Made by a program: the position numbers and the translations under genes | Source of the DNA: Chrysopilus asiliformis | Lineage: Eukaryota > Arthropoda > Insecta > Diptera > Rhagionidae | DNA: 64,000 nucleotides | Reading direction: 5' to 3' | Assembly (NCBI GenBank): GCA_964034945.1 | Contig: OZ035962.1 | Location: 85,085,942 to 85,149,941 of the forward strand | Shown here: piece after piece, positions 45,411 to 57,278 of the stretch | Layout of the letters: every line of letters begins with the position of its first letter | Position numbering within the stretch: the first letter of the stretch is position 1 | Notes under the pieces: model-generated | Seen by the model: the letters and a program-made list of their open reading frames with translations, nothing else | Database searches by the model: none | What the model was told of the DNA's origin: nothing

Positions 45411-46105
45411 AAGTTTTTGATTTCCGCATGTCCGTCAGTCTGTCCGTCCGTAAACACCATAACTTTCGAAAGAATTGAGCTAGAGACTTCCTTCCTCCCT
45501 CCGCCATACAAACGAAACAGTTTTTTCTCGAAAACTGTGAGTCATATTGGAAAATTTATTAACCCTCATACTGTCCTTAAGAAAAATAACGTATGATGTC
45601 TTCGTGGGTCAAGAATGACCCATTATGACCCATTTATGACCCATGAAGACTACAGTGATCTTCAATGGATTAAAATATGAACAAATAGATTATTGTTTTC
45701 GGTATTCAAAAGAAATTTGTTTACAGAGCCTACACCATACAAACATTGTTCATGTAGTTGAGAAGATACTTTTAATTAAAATCGAATTTGGGTCAGAAAT
45801 GACCCAAGGACAGTATGAGGGTTAAGGCAAAATGTGTTTAGAATAATATTTTACACAACTCATCCATACATCGAAATCTAATCGGACCACTCCTTCTCCC
45901 TCTCGCAAATGGAATACTTTTTTTCTATTTTCTCGAAAACTGTGCATCGTATCGAAAAAATTATAGAGATGAAATATGTTTAGAATATGATTTTACATAA
46001 CTTATCCATACATCAAAATCCAATCGGACCACTCCTTTTCCCCTCTCCTATACCTATATATTTTTTAGATAAACATTTTGTCTATCATATAGAGTTTTTT
46101 GACGA
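45411..46105 (+). mobile_element. Family B repeat carrying a TTAA MITE
   Basis: From GATTTCCGCATGTCCGTCAG through GAGCTAGAGACTTCC (with a deletion of the GGGCAAAAT block) and CTCGAAAACTGTGAGTCATA, split by 45563-45821. It resumes AAGGCAAAATGTGTTTAG with two tandem 3' modules, and ends near TCATATAGAGTTTTTTGACG. Confidence 0.8.
45563..45821. mobile_element. TTAA-flanked MITE U (piggyBac-like), 259 bp
   Basis: Exact termini CCCTCATACTGTCCTT and AAGGACAGTATGAGGG are bordered by TTAA at 45559-45562 and 45822-45825. Inside, TGACCCAT occurs three times on the left and TGACCCAA on the right. No transposase. Confidence 0.92.
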
Positions 46106-47297
46106 TTGTTTAGATATCGAGCTGATGATCAAAAAGTTAGTTTTACTATTTATTTTTTTCTCTACGTGTAGAGGTTGTCCATAAAATACGTAATACTAAT
46201 TTTCGCCATTTGGTGCAAAAAATCGGCAGATTGTTTTTGTGATTTTTTTTATACCGCCGATTTATCTACAGTTGACTACAAAATCGCGTTTAATATACGA
46301 ATCGATTTGTGGTCGGCGGGCGAAAATTGGCCATGAATTCAACATTTTTAATTAAAGTATGATTAATAATTTGTAACTTTTCTTAAAATGCTATTGGAGC
46401 AGTTTTTGCTTCAACAAGCCTATTTTCATCAATTTGATGCCATCAATACATATTAGAATTTTGTTTTGAATAAAAGAATGGTTGCCTTACGATATTCTTA
46501 AAAATAACTCCACAATAACTAAATCAGTTTAAATTGAAATTTTCTCCATTTTTGTATTTGATCTATAATTAATTTCGCATAAGATCACTTCTCGTAAATA
46601 ATGAAAACAATCTCAATAATCTAAAAATAAAATCCAACAGAATCACACACGATTCTGGCAAATATTCGATCTAAATTGTAACGACGCGAGTAAATTAATT
46701 GGAAATGCTCGCAATAATGTTAAGAATATTAAGAATATGAAAATTTACTTGAGAATACGGAAAAAAAGCTCTTTTTCCACAATAATAATGAAAATGGGAA
46801 AATTTTGCAGGAAAAAAAACTCAACTAGTATATTTTATCCACACACGCAGAATATAAAATTGAAAATGAGCTTTTCCAGCTACCATGCTGTTGTTGTTGT
46901 AAAGAAAATTCTTCGAACATGACTAAAGTAACGTTTTTTCTTCTTCTTATTCTTCTGGTGTTTGAAAAAGTTTGTGAAAAAGTTTGCATTTTTTTAATGA
47001 GGAAAATTGTTAAAATGAAGGAAATCACCATTTGTTTGAGTTACTTATTTTTTAGTTATTTAATTTATGAAGAGATTTTTTCCAAAAATAAATGCGATTG
47101 TTAAGCTTTTCTTAAATTGCGCCGATGCCAAAATTTGAAAATCACTTACGAATTCTGAGTAAACTTTTTAATTAAACTGTAAATCACTTCAAAGACATTT
47201 AATACATTTTTGAATAAAACCATAGTTTTTTCTATTTTTTAATAAAATATGGTTCAGTATTTCTAAACAGGAAAAACAATTGCGTTTTTCCCCAAGA
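46106..47297. other. Non-coding stretch with a GTCCATAAAATACG fragment
   Basis: GGTTGTCCATAAAATACGTA at about 46174 is a lone terminus of the widespread GTCCATAAAATACG element. No gene recognised. Confidence 0.5.
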
Positions 47298-47856
47298 GTT
47301 GTCTGTAAAATACGTCACGAATTTCTGGAGGAGGGAATTGAAAAAGCGAAAAAAATTGAGTAAAAAAGGAAGGAATGGGAAGAGAACGGGGGGGTGGGGG
47401 GTTAAAAAAATGCTGAAAATTGGGATAAGCAAGAAAAAAGAGGGGTAAGGTTAAAAAATCCGCGGAAAAACGAGTTGGAAGGGGGAAATGAGGTCGAGAT
47501 CTCTAGAAAGGTTAAAAAATCGCCCTTTCTCAAGAAAAAGGGTGCTTAAAAAATCGCAAAAAATTTATAAGTAGATAAAGATAGAGGAGGGGCGGGGCGG
47601 GAAGGGGGTTGAAAACTTGTGATGAAGAAATTAGAGGGAGGGGGGGGGGGGCGTAAAAAAATCGCGAAAAATCTAATTGGAAGGTAAATGGGATTGAAAA
47701 ATCCAAATACAATCGAAAGGGGGATAGAAAAATCTCAAAAAGTCGAGTTGAAGAGAAAAAGGCGAGTTCAAAAATAGTGAAAAATCTTAGGTGATGGTAG
47801 AAACGGGGCTTCGAAAGGACAAACAAATGTGTGTAACGTATTTTTATGAATGTTAT
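47298..47856 (+). mobile_element. GTCCATAAAATACG-type element with purine-rich interior
   Basis: The left end GTTGTCTGTAAAATACGTCA and right end TGTGTAACGTATTTTTATGA form an imperfect inverted pair. The interior (47330-47825) is about 500 bp of almost pure purine on the plus strand, built of degenerate units like GTTAAAAAATCGCGAAAAATC and GAGTTGGAAGGGG, with a G12 run near 47640. Confidence 0.6.
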
Positions 47857-49300
47857 TTATACAATAATAATTTATAATTACCCAAATATTCATTAAAGAA
47901 TGTTTATTACAACAAATCGCGGTCACTTTTCAAATTCACTTCTCGTTTGTTTGAAATTCTCGTGTTTAATTAAAGTTTAATCATTTGTGAAGAAAATGTA
48001 ATTTCCATTCAATCATCAATTCAATTATAGACACTAATAAACATACAGTCCGGAATATAAAGTCAAGTTATTTAGCAAAGTTTAATTAAATTATGTCCAC
48101 TTCAATATTGGGCCGACTACAAATAAGTCAAACACTATCTTTTTTTTACTTGTTTATTTATGAATTTATGTATCACTTTCAATTATAAATCATAGATAAT
48201 AATGGTAAAAAAAAATCCATCCAGTGTACATAAGTGTATGTTCAACAGTTCTATGTTAATGTATATCTGTTAGAAACGCCACAGAAAAATATTATTTGAT
48301 TTGCTTGTTTTTTTTTTATTTTTTTTTGTTACACATTTATTTATTCGATGACGATAAACCACAAACACTAGACGTTAAAAATTGCTGGTCAAGAATATCG
48401 CAAAAACGAAACACATTGAAATACAATAACACAAAAATATGATAATAAACAATAATAATAGTACTAGGGAAAATGATGAAAAACGAAAGTCAAATCGTCA
48501 TCAGATTTTTTTCTCACACGTTTTTTTCAATTTTTTTTTGTTAAGATTTTTTTTTACAGTTTCGAAGCAAAAGCTTTTAATGAAAATCACTGAAAAACGC
48601 TACCGTTTTATCGTCTTATTAAAGTGTAGTTAAAAGTGCGTGAAATCACAACAGCGGTAGATAACCATCATCACCATCAGTACACATCTAAAGTACTTTT
48701 CACAATTGCACCCGAAATGGCACAAGTTTTGGTTTGATGACACTAAGAATTCTAGTAGCACTGCAGATAGTCGAAAATGTGGATGGCTTTTGTGCAAAAA
48801 TCTCTCAAAACAGGTCGAGATAAAGGACGTTAGGATGGTTTAAACCTCTTCGAAATCCCATCAAAAAACCACCGATAGATTATATCAAATTTCAACTTTT
48901 TAACTTCACTGATAAACCGTTAAAGTCACCAAAAACAACTCGCTCGTAACTCAAATGTAGCGTGCAATATTGATAATTATTTTTGCACCTTTACCAGCGT
49001 AAACACCGCATCAAACCGGAACAGCGGTAAACAAAAGCAATCATTAGCGGTGATAAGTTGAAAGGATGTTGAAAAAAAAATACACCAAATTCCAATGTTC
49101 AACAGAATGAATTTTACACACTAGAATCCTTTATAGCGTATATACGAAAGTTGAAAGGACGATAAGCGCGTATTACTTTCAATGTAAACAGTTTATGTCA
49201 TTGCGAGATGATTTGTATCAACCAGAGTTAAATACATCACTAAATCGGATTGTGAGACGCGCATCAATTGACCAAAATTCCAATGAAAATACGTTGGCAA
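47857..49300. other. Non-coding AT-rich stretch
   Basis: Free of the repeat families. No protein-like frame. Confidence 0.45.
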
Positions 49301-50900
49301 TCTTCCTTGTATAGAAATTTTCCCACAGGATGGAACACCAGCCGACCGACCAACCAGTGGATATCCTGATCACTTCGTTTGCTACAATCCGACTACCTGC
49401 CACCTAATGTCTACGTTTTGGTTCGACTCTACTCCGGCAGAGCTTGATTATCAGCAGCGAGCGGATTAGTGCTACTATCACACCGAGTGATTCCGTTCGG
49501 ATTCGCCTCCGACTTCGCCAATATATCGGTTATTTGCCGTGTGGTCTGAAATAAGCTCCTAGTCCTAATCAGTTGTGTTACCGCTGCTGGCATTCACTCA
49601 CATCGCAGGACAGTAGAAAACTGGTTTCGCGCCAGACCGGCTATAGCAACCCCAAAAATCCACTTTTATGCCGAAAAAATCATATAGCAAATTACCCAAA
49701 AGTATAGGAACGTACACGTAGATGTGTATCGAACGGAAAGCTTATCCGAAGGGTGAACAACACTCCTCTAAATATAGTGAGTGAATAAGGACGCCTTTTA
49801 TTGACCAATTTCGGAATGGCAACAGCCAGTTACTGTAACCACCCCCACGTTCAGTTTCACGTTCGTTCTACCAGCACCCGAGCTGGTGTCTTACTAGCGC
49901 GCTAGCTAGGTATCCTATCCAGTTCAGTCCGTATGGACTCGTTGCCTACCACTCTTTGGTGGCGTGTGCGAAGTGACCGATTATGTCGACTATCAAGCAC
50001 CTATCTGTCTGCCCCCCGGTGTGTATTTGCAGTGTATCGACCAAAAAAGCAACCACTATTCACAGAATTCGCTCCAAATGATACCGCGAGGGGGTTAGCT
50101 CTTCCTTCCGTTCACACTGGGGTGGTTCACACTGAGGGAGGTGAACTCAAGACTCAGTAGGTTGATATCGCCCAGCTAAACAGTATATTGTCAACTGTAA
50201 AGTTAACCTTCAATTATTTTTATTATTACAAAAAAAATAAGTTGTGAATTTGGAAAAAAGCGTTAAGGCTTTAAGTATTTCACTAGCTAAAATAGTATTA
50301 GCGAGATATTACCGGCCATCGGTACGGTCGCCGTCACCGTCGATGGAATACTGCGCGAATTGTCGAGAAAACAGAAATTCCGTCTTCTGCTTCTACTTTT
50401 TCGCTACACTCGGTTTCTTCTATTTCCACAAAGTGTAACTACACCCCAATCTCCACACCGATTCCTACATATTGTTGTTGTTGCCGTTGTTATTCTTCTA
50501 CTTCACTGTTCGTTCCGTCTATACTTCTTCATAGCTTTGAAAATGCTTTCCTCATGTTCATCGTGTGCTCGTTTACCTCCCACTTTCTTCCGTTCATCCC
50601 TTAATGCTTCTACAGCTCAATGCTGTCCCATCTACATATATCTACGTCCGACTTCCCTGTGCTTTGCTTTGCTTTTGGGTACAAATGTGTAAAACTTTAT
50701 TCTCTACGTCGGTTGCTTTGGTTCTCTTTCGTACATTTCGTCGTCGTTGTTGTCGTAAACGGCATCGAATATACATTGGTCGCCACTTCCATCATCATGT
50801 TGCCGTCATTGCGCTTGGAATTACTCTAATCGTTGTTGATTTTACAATAATTGTTGTTGTTGTTGTTTAAGCTTATTCTGGATAACCTATAAAACGATAA
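49300..50900. other. Repeat-free, GC-richer block
   Basis: No dispersed family, balanced composition, no convincing exon on either strand. It lies about 6.4 kb upstream of the mam exon on the mam strand. An untranslated or alternative first exon, or an enhancer, would fit, but no promoter elements could be established by eye. About 50470-50870 is TTG/TTC-rich. Confidence 0.35.
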
Positions 50901-51072
50901 ACTCAAAAACCATCGACAGTCTGGCCTGTCTATACTGGCTTCTCAGAATTGTAGGTCCTATTCTCACAAAACTAGTTTTTTTCAGTGACGTAGCAAGGAT
51001 TGGAAGCGCCCGAAGCGGATACTAAAATTGGTAATGCCTAAAGAAAAGAATCTCCAATGAAATTTTGTTGTT

Positions 51073-51637
51073 TTTATACCCGTATGGTGAAACCAAAGGG
51101 TATATTAACTTTGCCTTACCGTTTGTAACGCCAAGATTATGTTTAGAATGATAAAAATATTTAATTTTTGCATGTCCGTCCGTCTGTCCGTCCGTCCGTC
51201 CGTCCGTCCGTCCGTCTGTCCGTCTGTCCGTCTGCCTGTCTGTCCGTCTGTGGCGCGGATTTCGGGCGCACGGATTGAGCTACGGACTTGAAATTTTGCG
51301 CAGATCCGTTTTTTGTAAAATAAAAGGCTAAGTTCGTTAATGGGCAAAAATGGATCATTAGGGGGGGTACCCCCCATACGAACGAAATCGTTTTTTGTGA
51401 ATATCTCAAAAACTATGCATCTTACCAAAAAAGTCCAAGAACAAAAGTTATTTAGGATATGATTCTACATAAAACTCCCATACATCAAAATCCGATTGGA
51501 ATAAATTTAAAAAAATCTTATTGGAAAGTTTGACTTCAAAGTGGAATTTTGGTATAACTGTTCGAATTTTGATACGAATATCACCATACGGGTCTCCAAT
51601 GATTGCCAGATTGGCAATTATAGCTTTTGTTATGTTT
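51073..51637 (+). mobile_element. Family A repeat, copy 3
   Basis: ACCCGTATGGTGA (51078-51090) and TCACCATACGGGT (51581-51593) are again inverted. A (GTCC)n tract at 51176-51250, GGGGGGTACCCCCC, GAATATCTCAAAAACTATGC, TTGCCAGATTGGCAA. The CCGTCATCACACAAAAATGA block is deleted after CGCCAAGAT. Confidence 0.87.
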
Positions 51638-52065
51638 AATGCTGATAGTGTACTAAATGTCAATGATTTCACATCGTCGGGACTTCTGGCGATAGACATT
51701 TCGGCAGGCGGGTACCGGAAATCGATCGTAGCGATGAAGGAGAAAATTTCAAGTCGATTAAAGTTTAAATGCTTTTCACTGGGCTGCTGAAAACCGTGAT
51801 TTTCTAGAACCGAGTACTTACCCGATTCTGAGTCCAAGAATCGGTTCTACGTCGAAGACAAAAAAAAGAGAACTTTTGCTTTATTGATTTTTTGCCATCA
51901 AGTTGAGCAGGATCCATATATCCTCCCATAACAGTTCTAGGCTCTGAAACTCGGAGCCGGTACCCGTTTTTCGCAGAATGGCTTGATCAACATCCCTAGT
52001 TTTCTAGTTTTCACATTCTTCGAACGCGTAAGGAACTTTTTTTTTCCTCTGTATGATATTATCAT
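51638..52065. other. Non-coding stretch
   Basis: Nothing recognised. Confidence 0.45.
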
Positions 52066-52455
52066 ATAGGAGTATATTAGATTTAGTATACCGTTTGTAA
52101 CGCATCGAACCAATCATCGGGCACAAAAAAAACTACGCCAGAGTGTTAGGGATAACAAAAAATTTTGATTTCCGCATCTCCGACTGTCTGTCCGTGAACT
52201 CCATGACTTTCGAAAGGATTGAGCTAGAGACTTGAAATTTTGTATAGTTACGTTTCTCGTAAATGGCTAGACTAAGTGCTCGAACGGGCGACATTGGATC
52301 ATTCTTTCCCCTCTCTTCCATACAAACGAAACAGTTTTTTTTGCAATTTTCTTGAAAACGGTGAGTCATATTAAAAAATTTATAAATGAAAAATCTGTTT
52401 AGAATATGATTTTACATAACCGTTCCATACACCAAAATCCAATCGGACCACCCCA
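52066..52455 (+). mobile_element. Family B repeat, 3'-truncated copy
   Basis: GAGTATATTAGATTTAGTAT, TAACGCATCGAACCAATCAT, GATTTCCGCATCTCCGACTG, GGATTGAGCTAGAGACTTG, CATACAAACGAAACAG, GAAAACGGTGAGTCATA. It stops after CAATCGGACCACCCCATG. Confidence 0.8.
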
Positions 52456-54784
52456 TGTAATCACGAAGACGCAGAGTAGAAGAGTAAAGATGCCTATTTC
52501 TTATGAAAAAGTTCCTGAATTATTGTTAAACACACCACTCAAGGACAATTTTCCCACTATAGTGGATTTCATCAAAGCCAATGTTGGAATTTTCATGAAA
52601 TGTACTTATTTTTATGTCATATAACTAAAATCAAATTTTTTTTGCTGGGTTTTATTGGATTTTATCGGGTTTTATCGTGTTTTTAATGTGTTTTAGTGCA
52701 ATTTTTTGGGGGTTTTTTTTTAAAACCCAGTGGGTTTTTTTTTGGGCCGGCGAAAATAATAACAACCCTGGAAACTGTAAGTACAGCCCGAAGTAAGAAC
52801 GAAGCTCCATTTTCAGGAGTCGAATGTCCGTTATAACCTGATGCGGAATTGGAAGAGAAGGAACAAAAATAAGGGATGGGTAGAGGGGGGGGGGGGGGGG
52901 GGGGGGGGACTGCCCTTGCTGTCAATCGAGAAGTTTTCCCGAACGTAGGAAAGTTTTTAGTACCATTTTTTTGCTAGAAATTAAGGTACTACTTTTACGT
53001 AAAAAAAAGTCGTGTCATAGTTCCAAAAACGGTCCAATCAATATGTACACCACTGCTCTGCCACTGGTAACTCTCCCACATTCCCCTCTCTATCCCTCAT
53101 CAATGACAGTAAAATCTATCAAAATATCTTCCCCGCTATGTCGCGCGACGCCTCCTACTCGAGTAATTTCATGCCACACGCCGCACACTCAACACCGATC
53201 AAGAAAAGTCTCTGAAAACTCATAATTTTAACGGGTCTTCCTTAGCAAAAAAAAGCCTACATAAACTTTGCTATTTCTTATTTATTGTTTATTTATGAGT
53301 TTGTGTATCTACATACGTAAGTAGATTTGCGCTTGATGGTAACAAATCAGAGAAAAAAAAACCTGTAAGACGGAAGAGCGAGACAAAGAAACGATTTGCA
53401 TGGAAAACAGCAACAAATTTTTGTGGTAAAAATTCATTGAAATATTTTTTTTTTGCTTAACTCAATAGAGCAGAGTACAACGAAACGAATACGAAACCAT
53501 GCATGAAAAGCTCATACAGTAACGAGTATATCAGCGGACAACTTGAAAACATGTTATAAAATTTAATTCTCTCTCACGCCAAGTGCCAAATCACAGAGTA
53601 AAATGAGTTGATGAAAAAATTCAGCCTAAACGGAAATAAACGGAACGAGAAACTCAGTGAAAAGTGACAGGAAAATTCAGGGAAATCGAGAGACTCTCGC
53701 GAGAGGGTTTCATTGAAATTGGCAAGCAATTGGCATAAAAGCTTCAAAGTTGGGGCATCCAAAGCTCTAATGTTTATGTCGCTTCGTCCCCACTCCAAAC
53801 GTAGAATTGCTTATCACAAAAGGTAACGGATTTGCTAGCGAAACCAGCTGTCAAATGTGAAGCCAAGGTAACCAGATGTCAAAATTATGAGCTTCCACGC
53901 GCATCCCCGCCATCTAATTAAAATGTGGGCAATTATAACGGTGGGGGGTGGCCAGACCACCTGGGGAGATTTGCCGTGTGCGTGGAGAGACAGATATAGT
54001 ATATAGAAAATGCCGATGAATTATATAGTCCGACAAAAAAAATATAGCAATGGACGCGTGAATTCTCATCTCACGAACACAATGATAAGGAAAAGCGTGC
54101 CATTGACACTAGTAATCATGCGGCAGGTATACGAGCCAAAGGTGAAACGGAAATATTTGCACTTTTGCACGTCAAGGGGTCGCCCCCGCATTGACTGTAA
54201 TTCGTCTCGCCCACTGGATATGGATTTGACATACGGCGGCGGTAATGTCGTATTGACTGTGGCGTCAACGGTGCTAGTGACGACACAAAACAATAGGGTA
54301 ATGTTTTTTTTCGCACTTGTAGGTTAATTGACGTTGCGTTAGCGTGACGGGAAATCGACAGGTAAAATGCCGCTTCAGCGGATTTCATTCAAAATTACTT
54401 TTTGGACTTTCATTGGAAAATTCAAACCGCATTAAACGATTTTCCAAATAGGTTTTTTTTTTAAATTCTGAACATCCCATTCGGTTACTTTGACTTTAGT
54501 TTTAAGAAAAACCTTAGATAATGGTCCTTCTCTCATTAAGCTTTCATACGGTTAACTTAGGGTAATTTGACACGCTAAATTTCTTACACGACTTTAGTCC
54601 CTTTAAGTGGACTTACTTAGGCTTGTTCCTTCTTTTCATACATTCCTTCAAAGGTCATTGAGTTCTACGGCCCACCCCCTACCAATCCTTCTGAATCTAC
54701 ACTGAAAAAATTCATGCAATTACCCAAATATTTACTTTGAGGGTATCAAATTTAGAATTTTATTAATTTCTTGGATCCTTTTTA
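52456..54784. other. Non-coding stretch with a G25 run
   Basis: Uninterrupted G25 at 52885-52909, preceded by GGGTTTTATCG-type direct repeats near 52650-52720. About 53870-54330 is GC-richer with open frames on both strands, none recognised. Confidence 0.45.
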
Positions 54785-55080
54785 TTTTCTTCTATAGAGG
54801 ACGGGGGCAGATAGAAACTTTCTGCTCAGTACGAAATCCGTTTTAAGTAAAATTATGAGGATGTCCGTGCATTTGTCTGTCGGTCTCTCCGTTGTACGTA
54901 TCTTAAATAACTCGAGAATGCGTTGACCTAGCTTTACAAAAACCGTGGTTTTCTATTAACTTTTGGAAAAGTAACGGTAACGGGTGCCTTACATGCAATT
55001 TTTTTTTAAAAAGTACCGGTTTTTAAAAAAATCTCGGAAAATATGCACTTTTGGGAAAACTGAATATAACAAAATTTACG
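54785..55080 (-). mobile_element. Family E repeat, partial reverse copy
   Basis: TCTGCTCAGTACGAAATCCG, TTGTCTGTCGGTCTCTCCG, CTCGAGAATGCGTTGACCTA and GCACTTTTGGGAAAACTGAA are the complements of family E blocks at 38000-38450. Confidence 0.7.
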
Positions 55081-55395
55081 TTCATCAGGGGCAGTTTTTC
55101 TAACTTCCGCAAGGCGTAACAGAGGTGGAATCGCGTAAGGTGACTATCACTTGTCAATTTTTCGGACTTCAATAAGACTGTAACTATCAACTTTTTGGCA
55201 AATCACATCTAATAAAAAGAGACAACTACACGCGTACCACCTATTGTGATTTTAATTTGATTAAAATTTGTAAAACTTTTGCACTATCGAGTCCCAAAAA
55301 CTTGACGGGTGACAGTCACTATCAGTTGTCACCATACGTGATTCCACCGCAAGATTTTTTTTGGGTGCTGACTGGGGATTCAACTTATGCCTGGA
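55081..55395. other. Non-coding stretch
   Basis: Nothing recognised. Confidence 0.45.
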
Positions 55396-55499
55396 TCAGA
55401 CATGGCTACTTTCGTTGCGCGAAGAAAACTATAATTTTTGCCGCTGCCGTTTTTCTGACAGTTTTTCTTCGTGCAGAGCAGCGGAAGTAGCCATGTCTA
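55396..55499. mobile_element. Small hairpin element
   Basis: AGACATGGCTACTTTCG and GCGGAAGTAGCCATGTCT pair, as do GCGCGAAGAAAACT and AGTTTTTCTTCGTGC. About 100 bp. No clear target duplication. Confidence 0.6.
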
Positions 55500-55502
55500 A
55501 CT

Positions 55503-55600
55503 CGAGGGGGTGTCCATAAAATATGTCAGCCTAATTTTCACCTTCTTACCCCCCCTCCCCCCCCCCCCCCCCCCGGCCCACCTTTTTGTCTCGATTTTTT
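55503..55600 (+). repeat. GTCCATAAAATACG-type terminus with C18 run
   Basis: GGGGGTGTCCATAAAATATG is followed by a pyrimidine patch with an uninterrupted C18 at 55557-55574. Confidence 0.55.
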
Positions 55601-56801
55601 ATATGGAATTTAATATCGCCGTGACACGATCGCAGACTAATGAACTTTAGCGACATAACTGGGTTTCCTGCACCAGCATTTGGCTTTCAAATTTAAACTG
55701 GCCATATTACTTCGTTAGTATTTTTTCACGGTATACCCTCAAAAAAAAATTGCAAATTCCCATACATAGGGTAAATCGGAACTGAGTGTTTTCCCATATT
55801 TTTTATTAGGAACTTCGTTTTTAAGTTTCATCGCAAAACGGCAAAATGGTAACGAATCGAGCCATTGTTAAAAAAAAGCTTTCGAGGAGAAATTTACCAA
55901 CTTGACTCGAGAAATAGAAAACAGGTGTACAAGCACTCAATAGAATTTTATACCCAACAATAACAAAAAATTAAGTTTACCTTGTAAGCAATATAAGCTC
56001 GTTCGTATGCTCGACGTCAAATTCAATTTAAAAATTTATACCGACTAGCATAGCATTGGAGAGAGGTTAGTGAATAGCTTCGCTTAGGTAGGCAATAAAT
56101 TTCTTTTTTTTTTATTTACCTTTTTTTATACTTCTTTGGTAGTACATATATGTACCCGTGCTTGAGATTTTCTTATTCTTTGGGCTCGTTTTAGATTTCT
56201 ACTCAGTTTTCTCGATTTTTATATCTAATCTCGAAAAAGTTTCATTTTTCTTGGCTAAAGGCTGAGTTTCTCGTTATTAAATTTCTTAATTGACTCGACT
56301 CAATTGAGAAAGAGGGATTTTGATGCGATGTGGAAAACAGGACAAAAGGGAAAATACGATGAAAGAAAAGGGCATAAATGTTGAGATAGAAAATCTGAAA
56401 ATTTGTGAACATTTATGTTGATTGAACAAACAAATCGATAGCTCTTTACTAAATCAATTGACTACATGTTTGCGATGTGTTTTTGTAACAAGTTGGCAAA
56501 TAAATGCTAAGAGATTTGATAATAAAACGATACCAACTGCGAATTTTTTGTATGTATGTTATATCATATCATATTTATATGTTATAGCAAAAGTAATAAA
56601 ATTGAGTACATTTTTGTTTTGTATAAAAAATCCTGTCAGAAAAAAATTAAAAACTTTACGCATCGTCTACATTTGTAGTTTTTTCCAAAATTTCTCTCGT
56701 AGAACTTATTTTGCGACACTTATTCATCTATAGAGTCCAACCGAAAGAAAGTCAGTTTTTGGCCATAGTCGAAGCCGCTCCGGCCTTCTTTTTAACCTTC
56801 G
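55601..56801. other. Non-coding AT-rich stretch
   Basis: Nothing recognised. Confidence 0.5.
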
Positions 56802-56905
56802 GTTGAAGCCGAAGTGGAAGCTGAAGCAGACGCTGAAGCCGAAGCCGAAGTTGAAGCCGAAGCGGAAGCCGAAGCTGAAGCTGAAGCCGAAGCTGAAGCC
56901 GAAGG
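56802..56905 (+). repeat. (GAAGCY)n hexamer array
   Basis: About 17 units of GAAGCC/GAAGCT with occasional GTT/GTG variants. It is open in several frames (EAEAEA on plus; FGFSFG and LRLQLR on minus), which is a property of the repeat and not evidence of a gene. Confidence 0.85.
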
Positions 56906-57278
56906 TTTGCATAAAAGCTGAGATGAAAGTTTATCTTAAATATTTTTATAACCAGTAAACTGAAGACGTTCTTTAATGGTTTTCTCACAATGCACTTTTA
57001 GAAATTTTAGAAAACAGTTGCTTTGGAAATTTTAGAAAGTGAATTGCTATACAAATTGTCACAATATCTAACAAAAATATCAGTTGTGATCAACACAAAA
57101 CTTTCCTCGGAAAATAATATGTAAAAAAAAAATTTTTCAAATATCTTGAGAACCGTTAAAGATACGTAAAAACCGCTAAAGCAAAAAATGCAGGATATTT
57201 TGTTTCTTTTGAATTTAGATACATGAATCTTTCAAAAAACGTAATTTTTTTAAAATATTTTAAGAACCGTCAGAGATA

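Noticed and set aside
49840..49940. Core promoter on the plus strand (TCAGTT and TCAGTC initiator-like words)
   Set aside because: No downstream promoter element at the required spacing and no TATA box. Such 6-mers are expected by chance.
54010..54388. Gene at 54.0-54.4 kb (open frames on both strands)
   Set aside because: Frames on the two strands overlap with equal plausibility, and none has recognisable motifs or splice sites.
56752..56988. Coding repeat protein (EAEAEA or FGFSFG) at the hexamer array
   Set aside because: The simple repeat is open in multiple frames, with no flanking protein-like sequence or splice sites.
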